The notes under the pieces are model-generated. The model ran no database searches and was not told where the DNA came from. It saw nothing but the letters and a program-made list of their open reading frames with translations. A program made the translations under genes and the position numbers. From Ophthalmolycus amberensis (Eukaryota; Chordata; Actinopteri; Perciformes; Zoarcidae), in NCBI GenBank assembly GCA_024529925.1, contig JAFEUB010000843.1, forward strand, positions 189,001 through 253,000: a stretch of DNA of 64,000 nt. The letters run 5' to 3'. Shown here piece after piece: positions 1 through 13,793 of this stretch (positions within the stretch are counted from its first letter, which is position 1; each line of letters opens with the position of its first letter).

Positions 1-1298
<1,298 letters not shown>

Positions 1299-2308
1299 CT
1301 GCATTTAGTTAGAAGCAGACAGCAGACATATGTTCAACACACATAAACAGTAATTAGTTTCAAAGAATAAATACTTCTCCCATCTTTTCCCTTTTTGTTG
1401 GAAAAAGACCATAATCTGAAGTTAAGGAGGAGCTAGTGGACACTGTAATAACACTGTGACAACAGAATAGGGCAGAAGTGGCAACATGTTGACTATTATT
1501 AGACTAAAGAACAAAACAACATCTTCCAGAAATACTGCCATAAAATTAGAACAGTAGCTTACACCATCTAAAAAAGGTTGATGGCTGAAATATGTCAAGA
1601 ATACAGGTTTATAAGGTCGTGTGCACTGTTGAATACAAGTTTGATTTTTGGTTGATCAACTCCCAAAAACATTTTAAGTTCACGAATATCAGAATTTTAA
1701 TTGTCCAACTTTCTAACAATCAGCCCAGTGCCTGAGTGTTTCAGTGTGGTGTACTCCTGAATCAGGGCTTTCTCCTCGCATATTTTGCACCTCTATTAAT
1801 GCCCACGTTATTTTCCAATTAAATAGGGAAAACATCAGGTTTCACACGGAAGTGAGATATGAAGAATTAACAAAGCTGGAGAACATCAATTCCATAATGT
1901 CCAGTAGGTTGTCATAGTGACAGTTGTAACGCATGCCACAACACAAGAGTCCAAGAGCGTTTGCCACATTGCTGTGGCTTTAATTTAACATATTTGTCGT
2001 TTATATAAAAAACCCATGTCAGTAGTCGGCGACGAATTCGAATCAAATGACATGCAGAAGCCATACATCTTAACTGCTATCTTCTAGACAGCGCTAGTAC
2101 AGCAAAACACACCGCTAAAGCTAACGCTAGCTAATGTTGTGTTAGCAAACTAGCTAGCTCCATTCATCGGGTTTCTGTCTTCTGTAACTAACGTTGCTGA
2201 TACACACCGCGAGAGTTTGTATGCTACAGCGAATAACATGACATTATAAAATACATGTTACGGTATCAGGGCTTAAGTATTTAATACAGTTATCGGATTT
2301 AAACTCAC

Positions 2309-2400
2309 CTGTGCAGCCACACTTGAGAAAATGTGAGAATGCGGCTCTTCTTTCTAGTGGTACGCAGGGTAATTGTGTCCGACAAGAAACAAGTCTTCTT
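2309..2400 (-). other. ruvbl2: Probable 5' untranslated first exon and start region of ruvbl2
   Basis: A strong splice donor on the minus strand (CACAG then GTGAGT, junction 2309/2308) lies about 1 kb upstream of the first coding exon of ruvbl2, and there is no ATG in the usable frame before it. I infer an untranslated first exon of roughly 90 bases; its 5' end is a guess. The intron between it and the coding exon carries the GCTAAC/GCTAGC-rich stretch noted in the findings. Confidence 0.55.
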
Positions 2401-3384
2401 GTTCGTGTGTGGTTTGAGGTTGACTGCCCTCTACAGACAGGGTGGCCTAATGATGGGATAAAAACATGAATATGTTATTAAGTTACACGTCAAGTAAATT
2501 GGGAGTGAAAGGGCTACCCGTTTGGATCAGAGACTGTGTATTTCATCTTAGTTAAGCGATTCCACCGCTTGTCCCCATTTGGTGGATCAAAGAAAGGTAA
2601 CGTTAACGTTGTTTAAATTATTCATTCGAAGATTTTGCGTGCTGCCCTGTCTCCTGCTCGCTAATTCACAAATACTTGGATCTAGAAACTAATTAAAACT
2701 TGTCGCTGACGACGTTTCCTTTAACTCCATGTGGTGCAAAATGACAGGTAGGCTGTATCACTTTACACAATGTAGTATTTACAAAACAAACGTGTACAAA
2801 GAAGTCAAGGTAGGATGATATGGTTCAGGGAGGTGTGTCACAATTAGTCTGTTTTTACAAGCTCTTTGCCAGAATTTAGCTGGACTAGTACAGTCCAGCT
2901 AATCGAAACGTGTTTATTATACCATACTTGCACTGGTTCAGAATGTTTCTTATCTCCAACAGTGAATCATCTCCCCACACAGATGCTTTCCCAGAGTGGG
3001 GTGAAAAGTGGCCGATGTCATCCTTGGTGAGCATTGTGTACATTTCTCCACTAGAGGTAGCAAGCTCACAAGGGATTTTACAGCTATTTACAACAATTGT
3101 ACAATCCCTCATCTTTGCAGTGCAAGTCTAGAGCCTGGAGTTCAGAGAAAATTGTAGGGAAATGTATTTTTCAGAAAACAAGGATACAATATCACTGAAC
3201 AATGGCAAAACTCACCCGCTGACCATAACCTCAAGACTTCTGGGGGACTTTTTCATATCCTCTCTGGTGTAGCTTCAAAGTTTTCCCTCAAGGCTGCAGT
3301 GTTAGGATTCCACAGTCTAAACTCACTTCACTCCACCATCACAGGAGAAGGATACTGAAGGTTACAGACAATTATGACTGAATG
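2401..3384. other. Spacer upstream of ruvbl2 without a recognised gene
   Basis: Unique-looking AT-rich sequence. Two short opposing open frames at 2885-3131 overlap each other and have no recognisable domain, initiation context or splice partners, so I do not call them. A divergent transcript from the ruvbl2 promoter region is possible, but nothing in the sequence decides it. Confidence 0.5.
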
Positions 3385-4396
3385 CCTCAAGTGTCATCTA
3401 CAAAATTCCTAGGAATTATTATTGATGAGAGTTTAAGTCGGAGTAAACATATTGACTGTTAGTTGAAAAAGAAACAAATCTAGTGGATTAATAAGGAGGG
3501 TTAGACATATTGTCTCTGCAAACTCTCTCCTTATTCTTTATTGTAGTATAATTTATCCCGATCTTTCATATTGTAATATAGTTTGGGCGAGTACTTTTCC
3601 TACTACTCTGCAAAAAATGTTGGTCCTCCAGAAACGTTTTGCTAGGATCGCAACCCGATCAGTCACACTTCTCTTCTGCTCCTCTATTTCAGAAATTGCA
3701 GATTCTTACTATTTCAATATTCAATATTTCTCAAACGTGTGTTTTCATTTCTAAGATACTTTCAGGTGAAGGGAATATTCCTGATCATTTCAAGACCTAC
3801 TACTAATTCAATTCACTCTTACTCAACTCGTCAATCTTCACATCTTCATCCTCCTAAATTACTGACTAGCAGAAGTCAATTTTCAATAAGATTTAGGGGA
3901 ACCAAATTAAGGAATGACTTTTCCCATCTCACAAAAAAATGTCCCTCTATAAAATGTTTCAAAAGATGCCTAAAAGAAAATCTAATTGCTGTTTTGTAAC
4001 TGTTTTTTTATGCATTTATCCATTCATAGTTGTTTCACTAGGGACTTGTAGCATTACTATTGCTTATGAGTTACTGTAGGTGTATAAACCAACATCCCTG
4101 AACAAACACAAGCCCATGCTGACTCTCACATGCACACACATGCTCACACACTCAACACAATTACATTATTTTTTTATTTTCTTTCTTTCGTTTGTTTTGT
4201 TGTAATGTAATGTCCTATGCATATTTAATTTTATGTTTGTAATTTTGTAAAATTTTAATATTATATAGGTGGAGGCTTCAAATAAGCCCAGTTGGCTTTC
4301 TGCCTCTTCCTGCACTGTGATATTCATTTATCTCTGTTGTGTTTGTTTGTTTTTTATTTTATATTTTGAATTGTGCAAAATAAAAATAAAAACTTT
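3385..4396 (+). mobile_element. Degenerate 3' end of an L2-like LINE (reverse transcriptase C-terminus plus 3' UTR)
   Basis: Reading across frames gives the C-terminal part of a fish L2/CR1-type LINE ORF2: FLGIIIDESL followed by a lysine-rich segment, then VLQKRFARIATRSVT, and finally NSIHSYSTRQ with FRGTKLRNDFSHL. Several stops and frameshifts separate these pieces, so it is dead. The following AT-rich tract with the block near 4265-4320 (AAGCCCAGTTGGCTTTCTGC) and the AATAAAAATAAAAA end near 4380-4395 fits the element's 3' UTR and tail. The 5' part is missing, as is normal for 5'-truncated LINE insertions. The L2 clade is my best family guess; Rex1 or another CR1-like clade is possible. Confidence 0.8.
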
Positions 4397-4898
4397 TGTT
4401 TGTCAATGTCATCAGCTGGGATGTTTCGTTGATCCTAACTGGCAACTAAAGTATGATGAAGAGACTCGGATATGGGAATATGTAACTTACAAAACACATA
4501 CTGAAGTCCAAATGAAAAACATGTTTTATCATCTTTCTAGTTCCCAGTTTTAGTTTCTCTAAAATGCTGCCAGTGAAACCAAAATGACCATACAGTGCTA
4601 TTATCAGAATACTTTGACATAACAAGCACTTACGATTTCGTAAAGATTTTTTAAAAAGCCACTGGCTTGAATTGCATGTAATATTATCCCCTACAATAAT
4701 CAAGTGGAACTCCAGTCTGACTCTAAATACCTTTATCAATGAGTTACTCATTAAAAGTCTGGATTCAGGCAGTTACCGTATTATGTGATGCAACACATGA
4801 ACTTGTTTTCTTTGCAAAAGGACCAAACCCTAGTTCAGCATACCACACACATTTTAAAACTGCTGCTAGATGAGGCTCAACCCTCTGTGAGCTCAGGA
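4397..4898. other. Spacer without a recognised gene
   Basis: AT-rich sequence between the LINE tail and the tandem repeat. Open frames on both strands here are short, overlap each other and show no domain. Confidence 0.5.
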
Positions 4899-5085
4899 GC
4901 CTCTCAGTCACACCTCACCTGCTCCTCTACGATTCCTCAGGAGCCTCTCAGTCACACCTCACCTGCTCCTCTACGATTCCTCAGGAGCCTCTCAGTCACA
5001 CCTCACCTGCTCCTCTACGATTCCTCAGGAGCCTCTCAGTCACACCTCACCTGCTCCTCTACGATTCCTCTGGAGCCTCTCAGAC
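4899..5085. repeat. 44-bp tandem repeat, four full copies plus a partial fifth
   Basis: Copies start at 4899, 4943, 4987 and 5031, each beginning GCCTCTCAGTCACACCTCAC, with a partial copy at 5075. The period is 44 and the copies are nearly identical; the main change is CAGGA to CTGGA at the end of the fourth. Because 44 is not a multiple of three, the open frame running through it (4785-5192) cycles through frames and is not evidence of a protein. It lies about 300 bp beyond the TRIM-A polyadenylation signal. Confidence 0.95.
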
Positions 5086-5392
5086 CTCCTCAAAGCCGAC
5101 ACTGCTCAGACAAAATGCTGCGGATCACCACACACAAACACGTTCTCTCCCTTTGTCTCACAACAGATGCATTTTATTTTGACTGCCGGTGATGTCGGTA
5201 ATGCAAACACGTGGATGTGAACACTAGAGGATTACATTGAATCCGATCAGATCAAGCTTGAGTTCTTTTATTTTTCCTCGGCATTCAGGCAGAGAGGTAA
5301 TTAGCCAGCGGAGTGAAAGCTTGTGATAATAGAAGTCTCAGGTAAAAAAAAATGCAACAACAATATCACAGTTCATCCTTGTTCAAAAAAAG

Positions 5393-5398
5393 TTTATT
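5393..5398 (-). terminator. Polyadenylation signal AATAAA of TRIM-A
   Basis: AATAAA read on the minus strand, 322 bases beyond the TRIM-A stop codon, followed downstream by a T-rich stretch on that strand. It implies a 3' UTR of about 340 bases. Confidence 0.7.
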
Positions 5399-5719
5399 GA
5401 TCAATATAAGTGTATCATAACCTGTATACATGATCACGTGACATATTTCAAACAAGTACAGCCTTCATTGTTTTCAAATGATAATTTAAATGTATTCACG
5501 TCATACACCTGATCTTACATTTCACACATTTCACATTGATTTGCAAAAATATTCACAGTCATCAAAAACAGTTCCCCTGAATCACAACACGACACGTAGT
5601 CAATAAAAAAACATCTTGTAAAAGAATTATAAAGTATCATCAGATAATAGTTTTGTTCTGTAAATACATCCCACTCTGAATTCCATTTGTACATTGATCA
5701 TAGGAAGTGTGTTATTTAA

Positions 5720-8700
5720 TCACTTATTGATGAGGGTGACGCCTGAGTCGTACCAAACCCAGAAGCCTGGATAGACGGCCTCGGTAAAGGAGCCCTTGAA
5801 GCGGTGGATGAGGGACATGGTGTCCCCTGCGGCGTAGAAAGACAGGGTACCCCCGGCGTGGTCTAGGAACACCCCGATACGTGACGAGTAGGGCGCGTTG
5901 ATCTCGATCTGGTCCTTGTTGTGGCGGGCTGAGTAGCTGGAATCGGAGCAGAAGAGGCTCCAAGACTTGCGGTTGTAGCCGATGCGGCAGCTGTCTCCGT
6001 AACCCGTCCTCTTGATGCCTTTGTAGGTGACTCCGATGGCAGCCCCCTCCCCGCTCCAGTCAACCTCCCAGTAGTAAGCTCCTCCAAAGAGAGACTCCTT
6101 ACACAGGATCTGGGGCAGGGAGTCGAACCTGGCAGGGTGGTCACCGTAAGACTGGGGGTCTTTCTTGAGGACAGCTTTCCTGTTCCCCCGAGACAAGTAG
6201 AGCTGTCTGTAGGCGGTGTTTGAGTCCAGAGTGAGCTCGCAAGCAACTAAGGAGACAAATAGATCATTTATTTCACAAGAGGAAGCGTTTTAACTGCTCG
6301 GGTTAAGTGTGAATGAGGAAAGCCAAGAGGGACAGAGCCTCTGGACAAAGCACCCCCTCACCATTGCACCACCAGTGGCAAGTAGTTAGGGATTTCTAGT
6401 TTTGTTAGATTCTGAACTTTTTCTACAACATGATTTTAAGGAGAAGTGGGAGACCCTCTGGCTGGACACAGAAATCAGAATATTAACTGGGGTTGGATGT
6501 CACCTGCCTGCTGTTTATCTCCACCTCTGCGGATCACAGTTGGTGGGACACCCGGTGGCCTCTCCTAGATCTGCTCGGCCTATTATCTCCCGACCTATTA
6601 TCTGGAATGCCAGAGGTATCAACACCGCTTGTGAGACCACAAACAGAAGTCCGGCTGACAAAGTGCATCTTGAACTGTAACCGTCAGGTGAGACCCAAAA
6701 CCTTTGAACCCCTTCTCCTTTGACCTTAGAGACTATGCAGTTCGTTTTAGTTGAATAACAGAAACAACTGGCACTTTGCTTAAAGCAGAATATCCATATA
6801 AAAGCAGAAAACACATCTGTTTTCTCAAGGATCTCCTGAGATTTGGGGGTTTTGTTCCAATCTGACTGGTTAGTGAACATCAGAGTTTCATGCACTCAGT
6901 TTAAACAAGGACGGAGCGCTAAAACTGCAAGCTTCAAATCACAAAGCCGTGAACGTGCCAGCTGGTAAATTTGTCACGAGTCAGCCCCAGTCTCTGTCAA
7001 CACTGTAGGACATCCAGCATAGTTACTCAAACCAGATTTTGAAGTCAACCACAGGGTCTGACAGAGAACCTCATCAGCAGTTAATTTGCCTCCTGCGCTG
7101 AAATGAGCAGGGAGAGCAGTGATCTGCGTCACTGCAGAAAACAGGAGCGCAGGAACTGAGACTCACATTTCAGGAAATCGTCCCTGTGCTGAAGGTCCTG
7201 GGGCGGCAGAGACTTGTACACGGGGGCTTCTTCACCTGGGAAAGTAAATGTGAATCATTTAGGAAAATAGTGACATAATGGAATATGAAGGGTGTGTTTA
7301 TTTTACTGATCTTCTTTCATCAACTTCTATTATAGCATGCTATTAATCACAGAATATGAATCAACAACAACGGCACAATACATGTGTTATCGCCGTGAAA
7401 GAAATCTAGAAATCCTGTTCTCGACAATGAATCTGATCCAAACCGCAACATTCTATTTCAGACATTTAACCATGTGGCATCTGAGTGACCTCAGGCTACC
7501 CGCTAATCTAACATCAAACAGGAATGCACAAAGCTCAGGACAAGGGAAATTGTAACTTTGACTCACCATGCCACTAACTTGGCCTCATTAAATGATGCTT
7601 AACTTTGTATTTGGCTCGATATCATTTCTAAATACCATTGCTCTGCTGGCTTTATGGATTGTTTAAAAGTCATGTGTACTATTATTAAAACCATATTATC
7701 CCCCATTAAAAGAACAATAGCAAAATTTGTTTTCTTAAACGGCTGACTTACTTTTTACTGATCGTTTATTTTTGGATTCATCCAGTTGGCAGAAGGTCAT
7801 TTTGTTAACTGCAAAAAAGAAAAGAAAAAATAACTATACATTTTTTTTTAAATGGTCACATGTGCGTAGTGATACCAGATCATGAACACAATATTAATAG
7901 TATTTAAATTCTGTGCTTCTGAACTCACCTGCTTTGGCCACCTTGACCAGCTCGTCATTGCTGAACTCATTCAGGTGCTGTTTCATCTCAGAGACGGCCT
8001 TAGTGACTGGGCCGAAGGTGAAGTAGGGGTTGACGGTCACCGTTGGCAGCATCTCCGCCTCCGTCTGGGCTATCAGCATGTGGTAGCTCTAACCAGGGAA
8101 GAAAAACAGCCATGCAGTCACGATAAGGTGTACTTTAAGTGTGTTTGTTTTTCCCCCGTGTTGCACCGTGCAGAACATTTTAGTGTTACACGTGGAAGAT
8201 TTTTTTTACATTGACTGATACACATTTATGTCTAACTCATGTCTCCGTGGAGTGGTTGTGCCAAGGTTACCTGGATGAAGTGGATGTGGTCCTCAGTGCG
8301 GGACAGCTGGGTGATCTCGCTGTCCCTCCTCTTCAGATCGGCGATCTCATGGGTCAGACGCTCCACGTGGCCCTCTGCGTTGTTGAGCGCCGCTCTCTTG
8401 TTGGCGGAGATGAGCTTGGTCATCTCCTGCTGCATCCTCTCAATGGAGCGCATCATGTCGGCAAACATCTTCTCGCATTCCTGCAGCGCCGTGTGGGCTG
8501 AGTTCTGCATGGGAAAGCAAGCATGCACGGCATAAATCAAGCGGGTGTCGCACTGAGAGAGGCTGTCGTCACTATACTACGCGGAGGAATGTCGTCCGTG
8601 CTGGTAGTTAATTCAACTTTCCATTCAACCACTAGTGGTTTGTCTGGTTTTATCTGTGATAGACGGTGGTGGCGGCACAAACCTTGAGTGAGTCCACTGC

Positions 8701-9756
8701 TTGTTTCAGTTCCTCCATCTGCTTGAGTCGGTCATGAATCTTCTCCTGGATCTCGGCCTGGGTGGCGCCCAGCCGTTGCTATGGGGAAAACAACAGGCTT
8801 TGTTGTTAATGATGTCAACAATCCCTCAAATCAACATCTCAAATTGACAAAATCATCAAATCTGTATTTTTATTTTTTGAATTAATGCTAACAGTGTGCA
8901 GCTCAAAGGTCACACTGCAGGACGCAGCTTTATTATCATAGGGGTGTGTCTCACATAATGTTTGTTTAATCTATTGTCAGCTGCTCTGTCCGGAATAACC
9001 TGCCACTGTGTCATAGGTACATGTGTCATCACTGATTCACAAATAACAAAAGGTTAACCGTACATTGACCAACGCTTGTCATGCTGAGCAGAGCACATTT
9101 TATGGCTCTGAGTAAACCTGTTCCTAAGCTGGTGACCGCCTGAAAACCAGCGTTGTCGCTTCAAGCAAAGTCAAACGTACCTGCTCATCTGCCCTCTCCT
9201 GCTCGGCAGACACCATGTCGTGACCTTTGTGTTCTTTCACCGTGCACAGCACGCAGATGCACATCTGGTCGGTGCGGCAGAACAGCTCCAGACCCTTCTG
9301 ATGCTGGGGACAGATCTGTCTGTCCAGGTGGCCGATTTCATCCACCAGCTTGTGCCTTTTAAAAGTGTTTGACTCATAGTGGGGCTTGAGATGCTTGTCG
9401 CAGTAGGAGGCCAAACACATCAGGCAGCTCTTGACGGCTTTATGCTTCTTTCCGATGCAGATGTCACAACCTATGTCCTGGGGCCCGGCATAGTTGTAGT
9501 CGGGGTCTGGAGGCGGAGGCGGAAAGGACTCTGAGTTGCGTTGGATGGTGGAGGTCCGGGAGCCTCCCATGCGTCTCGGGGTGGGCCTCTTGCTGTAGGT
9601 GACCCTGCACTCTGGGCAGATGTACGAGCCCGTGTGGTCGGCATGGTCCCAGTATGTCTTGAGGCAAACGGCGCAGAAGATGTGGCCACACGGGATGGAC
9701 ACGGCATCCCGGAGGTATTCCTTACACAGGTGGCAGCCGTCCTGGTCGGATGACAT
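5720..9756 (-). CDS. TRIM16/TRIM25-like RING-type E3 ubiquitin ligase with PRY-SPRY domain (TRIM-A)
   Basis: Seven coding exons on the minus strand: 9756-9181, 8778-8683, 8504-8271, 8088-7929, 7808-7752, 7235-7167 and 6246-5720. The sum is 1719 bases, 572 residues and a TGA stop, with every junction in frame and GT-AG. The order is C3HC4 RING with zinc ligands C8, C11, C23, H25, C28, C31, C47 and C50; a proline-rich linker (about 79-85); B-box 1 (about 97-140); B-box 2 (about 149-180); coiled coil (about 193-302, from the 96- and 234-base exons); and PRY-SPRY (about 398-572) with LTLDSNTAYRQL, WEVDW and a C-terminal YPGFWVWYDSGV. The start is ATG 9756 in the good context CACCATGT. The family conjugates ubiquitin and often acts in innate immunity. 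Fish relatives are usually named trim16-, trim25- or finTRIM-like; I cannot choose an orthologue. All zinc ligands are present, so it should be active. Confidence 0.93.
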
Positions 9757-9871
9757 GGTGACAATTCGGTGCTGATTCCTCTAATGCAGTGAAGATGCTG
9801 TGTAGGCACAACAGTCAGTGTCTCGTGTCAGCACAGTGGCAAAGTGATTCAACAGCTACTACGTGCGCGAG

Positions 9872-9878
9872 TTATATA
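9872..9878 (-). promoter_or_regulatory. Candidate TATA box of TRIM-A
   Basis: TATATAA on the minus strand, about 115 bases upstream of the TRIM-A start codon. It would place transcription start near 9845 with a 5' UTR of about 90 bases, provided no upstream exon exists. This is inferred from motif and spacing only. Confidence 0.45.
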
Positions 9879-9899
9879 GAGTAAACAGAGAGGGCGGCT

Positions 9900-12800
9900 A
9901 AACTGGTTAAGCCGAAACCAGTCAAACAAGGGCGGGGCAAGAGAAGGACACAGTGAATGCCTCCATCAGTTACAGAATGTAATGACAATGAATGAAATGT
10001 ATGATCATGAGACACAAGGGTGTTTCACTTTTTGTGTTGTTTATTTTAATTATTCATTACTATTTTATTTGAATGAAAAAAAAAATATAGACCTTGAGGA
10101 TTTTCTCCATTTTTGATGAAAGGGATTTAAACAGAACACGACAAGTGCTGATTGGAATGCTGTTAGTAGTACTCGCATCCCATAAATAGATGAGTGAAAG
10201 CAAGTACATTCAACAGTAAGAAGGCAGAAATTAAAAGAAACCTCAGGTGTGTCACACTGTCCACTTAAGTGTTAGATTGCCTCGAGGGAGACTGTTCCCT
10301 TTGGACATGTAATAATACAACTTTCCTGCTGAACAACTGCAATGTCCCGTCAGTATCGACAGCGTCTCCTATCACTGTGACGTATGGTCAACAGATGAAG
10401 TGCGGTGATGCTAAATGAACCACTTTGTTGGCCTTAGTTAACTTCTGGAGCCACTGAGACTTTCCTGACCTTCACCTCACCTGTAACCAGTTAATTATCA
10501 ACTCTTTACTTTGCTTTTCATTGCCACTCATTCTCTCTGAGGTTCGACTGGACGCCTGCAGTTTCTGTAAGTCAACACTGAAACTACATTTCAAACTGTT
10601 ATTCTATCTCGAGTAAGAAAATGCGCACCTTGAAACCAACTCTAAGAATGTTGTCTCTTCTGAGCTAAATACCTTCCTCTGTAGATTTCACCTTACAGTG
10701 AACACACCTCCCAGCCAAGATGGAGTTTCAGGGCAGTAGAAATGGCGATAGGAATGCAACTACACTTGATAGCCCAGATAACAGGAGGGCCGAGAGAGCC
10801 TGCTTCAAAGATTCCATTGTGCTAGAGCCAGCAGGGCTCGACCAGAGTGCCAGACATTATAGGGTCTGTTGTCCGTCAACAACAGTAGCTACAGCTGATA
10901 TGCAATACTAAATGTAGCATCTTATTTGTCCAAAAAAAGAATTATGTGGCAGGGCTCATGCTCCACACGAAACATCACTATCTTGATATAGATTGATGGC
11001 AATAAGGAGAAAGCTGTCACACAGAAACAGATATTTACATTTTCTGTTCTAGCGTATCTTGTGACATTTTTATTTTTATTTCAAATAATCATTTTTAACC
11101 TTCGAAAGACCTCGAGTCACCGACCTAGGTGATGTTACACGTGCAAGAATGACTTTATTATGATTTATATTCTTATCTCACGGTTTAACAAAGTTAATAT
11201 TCCGATTTAATATTCACTGCACATCCTGTGAATTAAGTAAGTGTTATTTCTAATGACGGTGACAAAAAGACCAGTGAAAATGGTTGAGTCACTGTGACTT
11301 GCACGCTCATCTGATTGCCAACTACGCCAGTAGCATTTCAAATGGCACTTCAACAGGCCTCTAAACTGACACTCAATTTAATTGAGACTTTTTCTTATTG
11401 TCTTGCAAAGACTTTCGGTTTTACTGTGTTGTCTTCGACCAAAGCCGGCCCTTTAACCCTGTTTTCAGCCAAGGGATGGACTTTGCTTCCATAAAACAAA
11501 AATATCTGAATTTTACGGCAAAGAAGAACCTGTTGGCCTACACTTATTAAACTTCACCTTGATATCTGAGCCAGTGGACGCTCAATAGTTCTCCACACCT
11601 ACGGGCGATATTTTACTGACCCAATTGGTTTCATATCAGTTAAGAGCAAACATGATCAAATGAATATCCGTCAAGGGTTCAAGTTTGAGTTTGGCTGACC
11701 GACTTGCTTATCGTGCACATTGTGCCAGACCTACTGCAATGCTTTTAGATCAAACTAATATTTAGTCATTGTTTTATTTCATATTTCCCCACACACAATC
11801 TAACCAAGCTATTTTGTATTTTATGTTAAATCTGCATATTCTTATCATGACACCTTAAAGCTATATTTTGGGATCAGTCCAGTTTTTTATTTAGGACATA
11901 CTTAATACGGCCATGACAGACACTCAACATGCTTTTTGCTCTTCTCCTAGCAGACGTTGTGGTGTCGCCGATGCTTGCTAGTGGTGCAGCCTTTCCATTC
12001 ACACTCTGCCTGTGTCTGTTTCAGTACTCTTTACCTTTGTGTATCCACCAGAATCAGCAAATGTGTTTTCCCAGAACACATTTTGATGATTGTTTCTTCC
12101 TGTTTGCATTACTCGCGCTCAGTGAAGTGGGTCCTTGTTTCCTTTCATCAAAAAGCCTTTTGTGTTCTCATGCACTTTCCCTGCAGAAAGCAGGTTGACC
12201 TCTCTCCTCGAATTTGACTTGGACTGAGCTTCAGGTGACTGTGGAGACATGTCTGCTTCATCGAAGAACACCGGGACTTGTAACAGGCATGCAACTCTTT
12301 TTAGAGAAACCTGTTATTAAGTCGTATTAAAGTGTCTTGTAACATATACATTACCATGCCATACCAGTAGACATTTCGGCCACATGTGCACTGTATGGTC
12401 GTCACTTCTCTATCATGAGTAAGAAACTCTCTGTAAAATGAGAGTAAGAGTCAAAGTGTTTTTCCCCTGGCCACTAACAGGTAGTTCATTTGTAAGCAGA
12501 GAGCGCTTCCTTTACTCTGGTGGAAGGAAGTAAAAACTGGCTTATCAGAAACCTGACCAAATATGGAGAGGTGAAACGGAGTGTATGAAGTCATGATATG
12601 AATCGAGGGTGCAGCCAATACACTTTTTGCAACCTTTAATTAACTTTTTCTTATTGCTACATGATTCGGCATCAGGCAGGAAATGCTGAAACTTCTCTTT
12701 TCCTTCACAGTAGTGACTCTTGAACAAAAAACAGTAGTATTGGTAGAAACCAGTAGGTCTATTTGAAATGCTAATAGACCTACCCCCCCCCCCCCCCCCC

Positions 12801-13460
12801 CCCCCAGCTACACCCACAGGTAACCATGACAGAGATATTTTAAGAATAAAAAAAAGCAACATAACTTGTGATGAAGCGTGAACGCAAATATGTGGGCCAT
12901 GCATTGCAACAACACACCTGGAACTGATGACAGGAATGTTCTTCACGCGCGCTCGTGCACGTGTGTTTCCGTTTGGTGTCTCAACGTTTTCTTTCCTGAT
13001 GCTCAAACATCCACAGGCGACCTGTGAACGTGTAGCCAGACCGGTCTGACTGCACACAGTGTAAATACCGCAACTCTAGGACAAACAGCCTGCAGCAGGT
13101 TCAACTTTCAACACAGTTTTCTGGTGAGGAAAAGGAGCAGCAACATCCCTCATGTTTGAAGTTGCTCAGAAACTCTGCTCAGAGTGTCTCCGTTTGTTTA
13201 CTGGGTGGTCCCTGAAATTCCTACAGTACTTTAGGCTGCATTTATGTTTGTCGGACTACAACCGGTTTAAGACAATGGCGATTCTGTCCAACAACAATAG
13301 GAGGAAATACAGCTGCAGAGAACTGTGCGCACACTTCACCCGCGGATGAGCCACATGAGAAATCTGAGAATAAAGGAAACTGCGAGGAACTGGGAAGCTC
13401 TTTTTTCTTAGTTTCCACTTGGTGTGCTTTTTACATTTCATTCATTCTCTTTTTTTTCAC
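9900..13460. other. Shared upstream spacer between the head-to-head TRIM genes
   Basis: About 3.6 kb with no recognised gene. It holds a 23-base poly-C run (12783-12805). Open frames such as those at 10720, 11929 and 12545-13057 have no domain, and the last one reads through the poly-C run. The head-to-head arrangement means both TRIM promoters should lie here. No clear interferon-response element of the GAAANNGAAA type was seen close to either start, though weak copies could be missed by eye. Confidence 0.6.
12783..12805. repeat. Poly-C run of 23 bases
   Basis: Uninterrupted C homopolymer in the spacer between the TRIM genes. Its length is likely to vary between individuals and between assemblies. 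Confidence 0.95.
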
Positions 13461-13463
13461 TCT

Positions 13464-13500
13464 GCTCTCTCTCTCGCTCTCTCTCTCTCTCCCTCTCTCG

Positions 13501-13532
<32 letters not shown>

Positions 13533-13560
13533 CCTACCTCTCCCTCTCCCTCCTTGCTCA
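13464..13560. repeat. CT-rich microsatellite upstream of TRIM-B
   Basis: (CT)n with interruptions by CG, CCTC and CCC. It lies 234 to 330 bases upstream of the TRIM-B start codon, so it may sit in the promoter or 5' UTR. A possible 5' UTR splice acceptor (CCCGCAG near 13761-13767) follows it. An open frame across the tract is low-complexity and is not called. Confidence 0.9.
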
Positions 13561-13793
13561 ACCTGTTTATCTGAACTGGGCAGGGCTCGATATACTCACA
13601 GCACAGGGGGAGGGCCTTGTCTGCTTTCAATCAATAACCTCTGGAATTCAGAAATACAAGTGGGTCCCTGTCCCTGGCAGGCTGCACCACACTCTTGAGG
13701 GCGGGCTCCCAGGCACACTCGACGGAATCTCTATCTGCTCCTGGCACTCTCTGTCTGTTCCCGCAGGTCTGACTGTGTTTGGAGCCCATCGCG

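Noticed and set aside
2885..3131. Overlapping open frames of about 75 codons on both strands
   Set aside because: No domain, no initiation or splice context; expected by chance in this length.
4785..5192. 135-codon open frame over the 44-bp tandem repeat
   Set aside because: The period is not a multiple of three, so the amino-acid sequence rotates through three frames; no domain, no splice partners.
12545..13057. 170-codon minus-strand open frame
   Set aside because: Runs through the poly-C tract as poly-Gly and has no homology that I recognise.
13779..13793. Upstream extension of TRIM-B start
   Set aside because: It would need TTG initiation; ATG 13794 has a good context and fits the family N-terminus.
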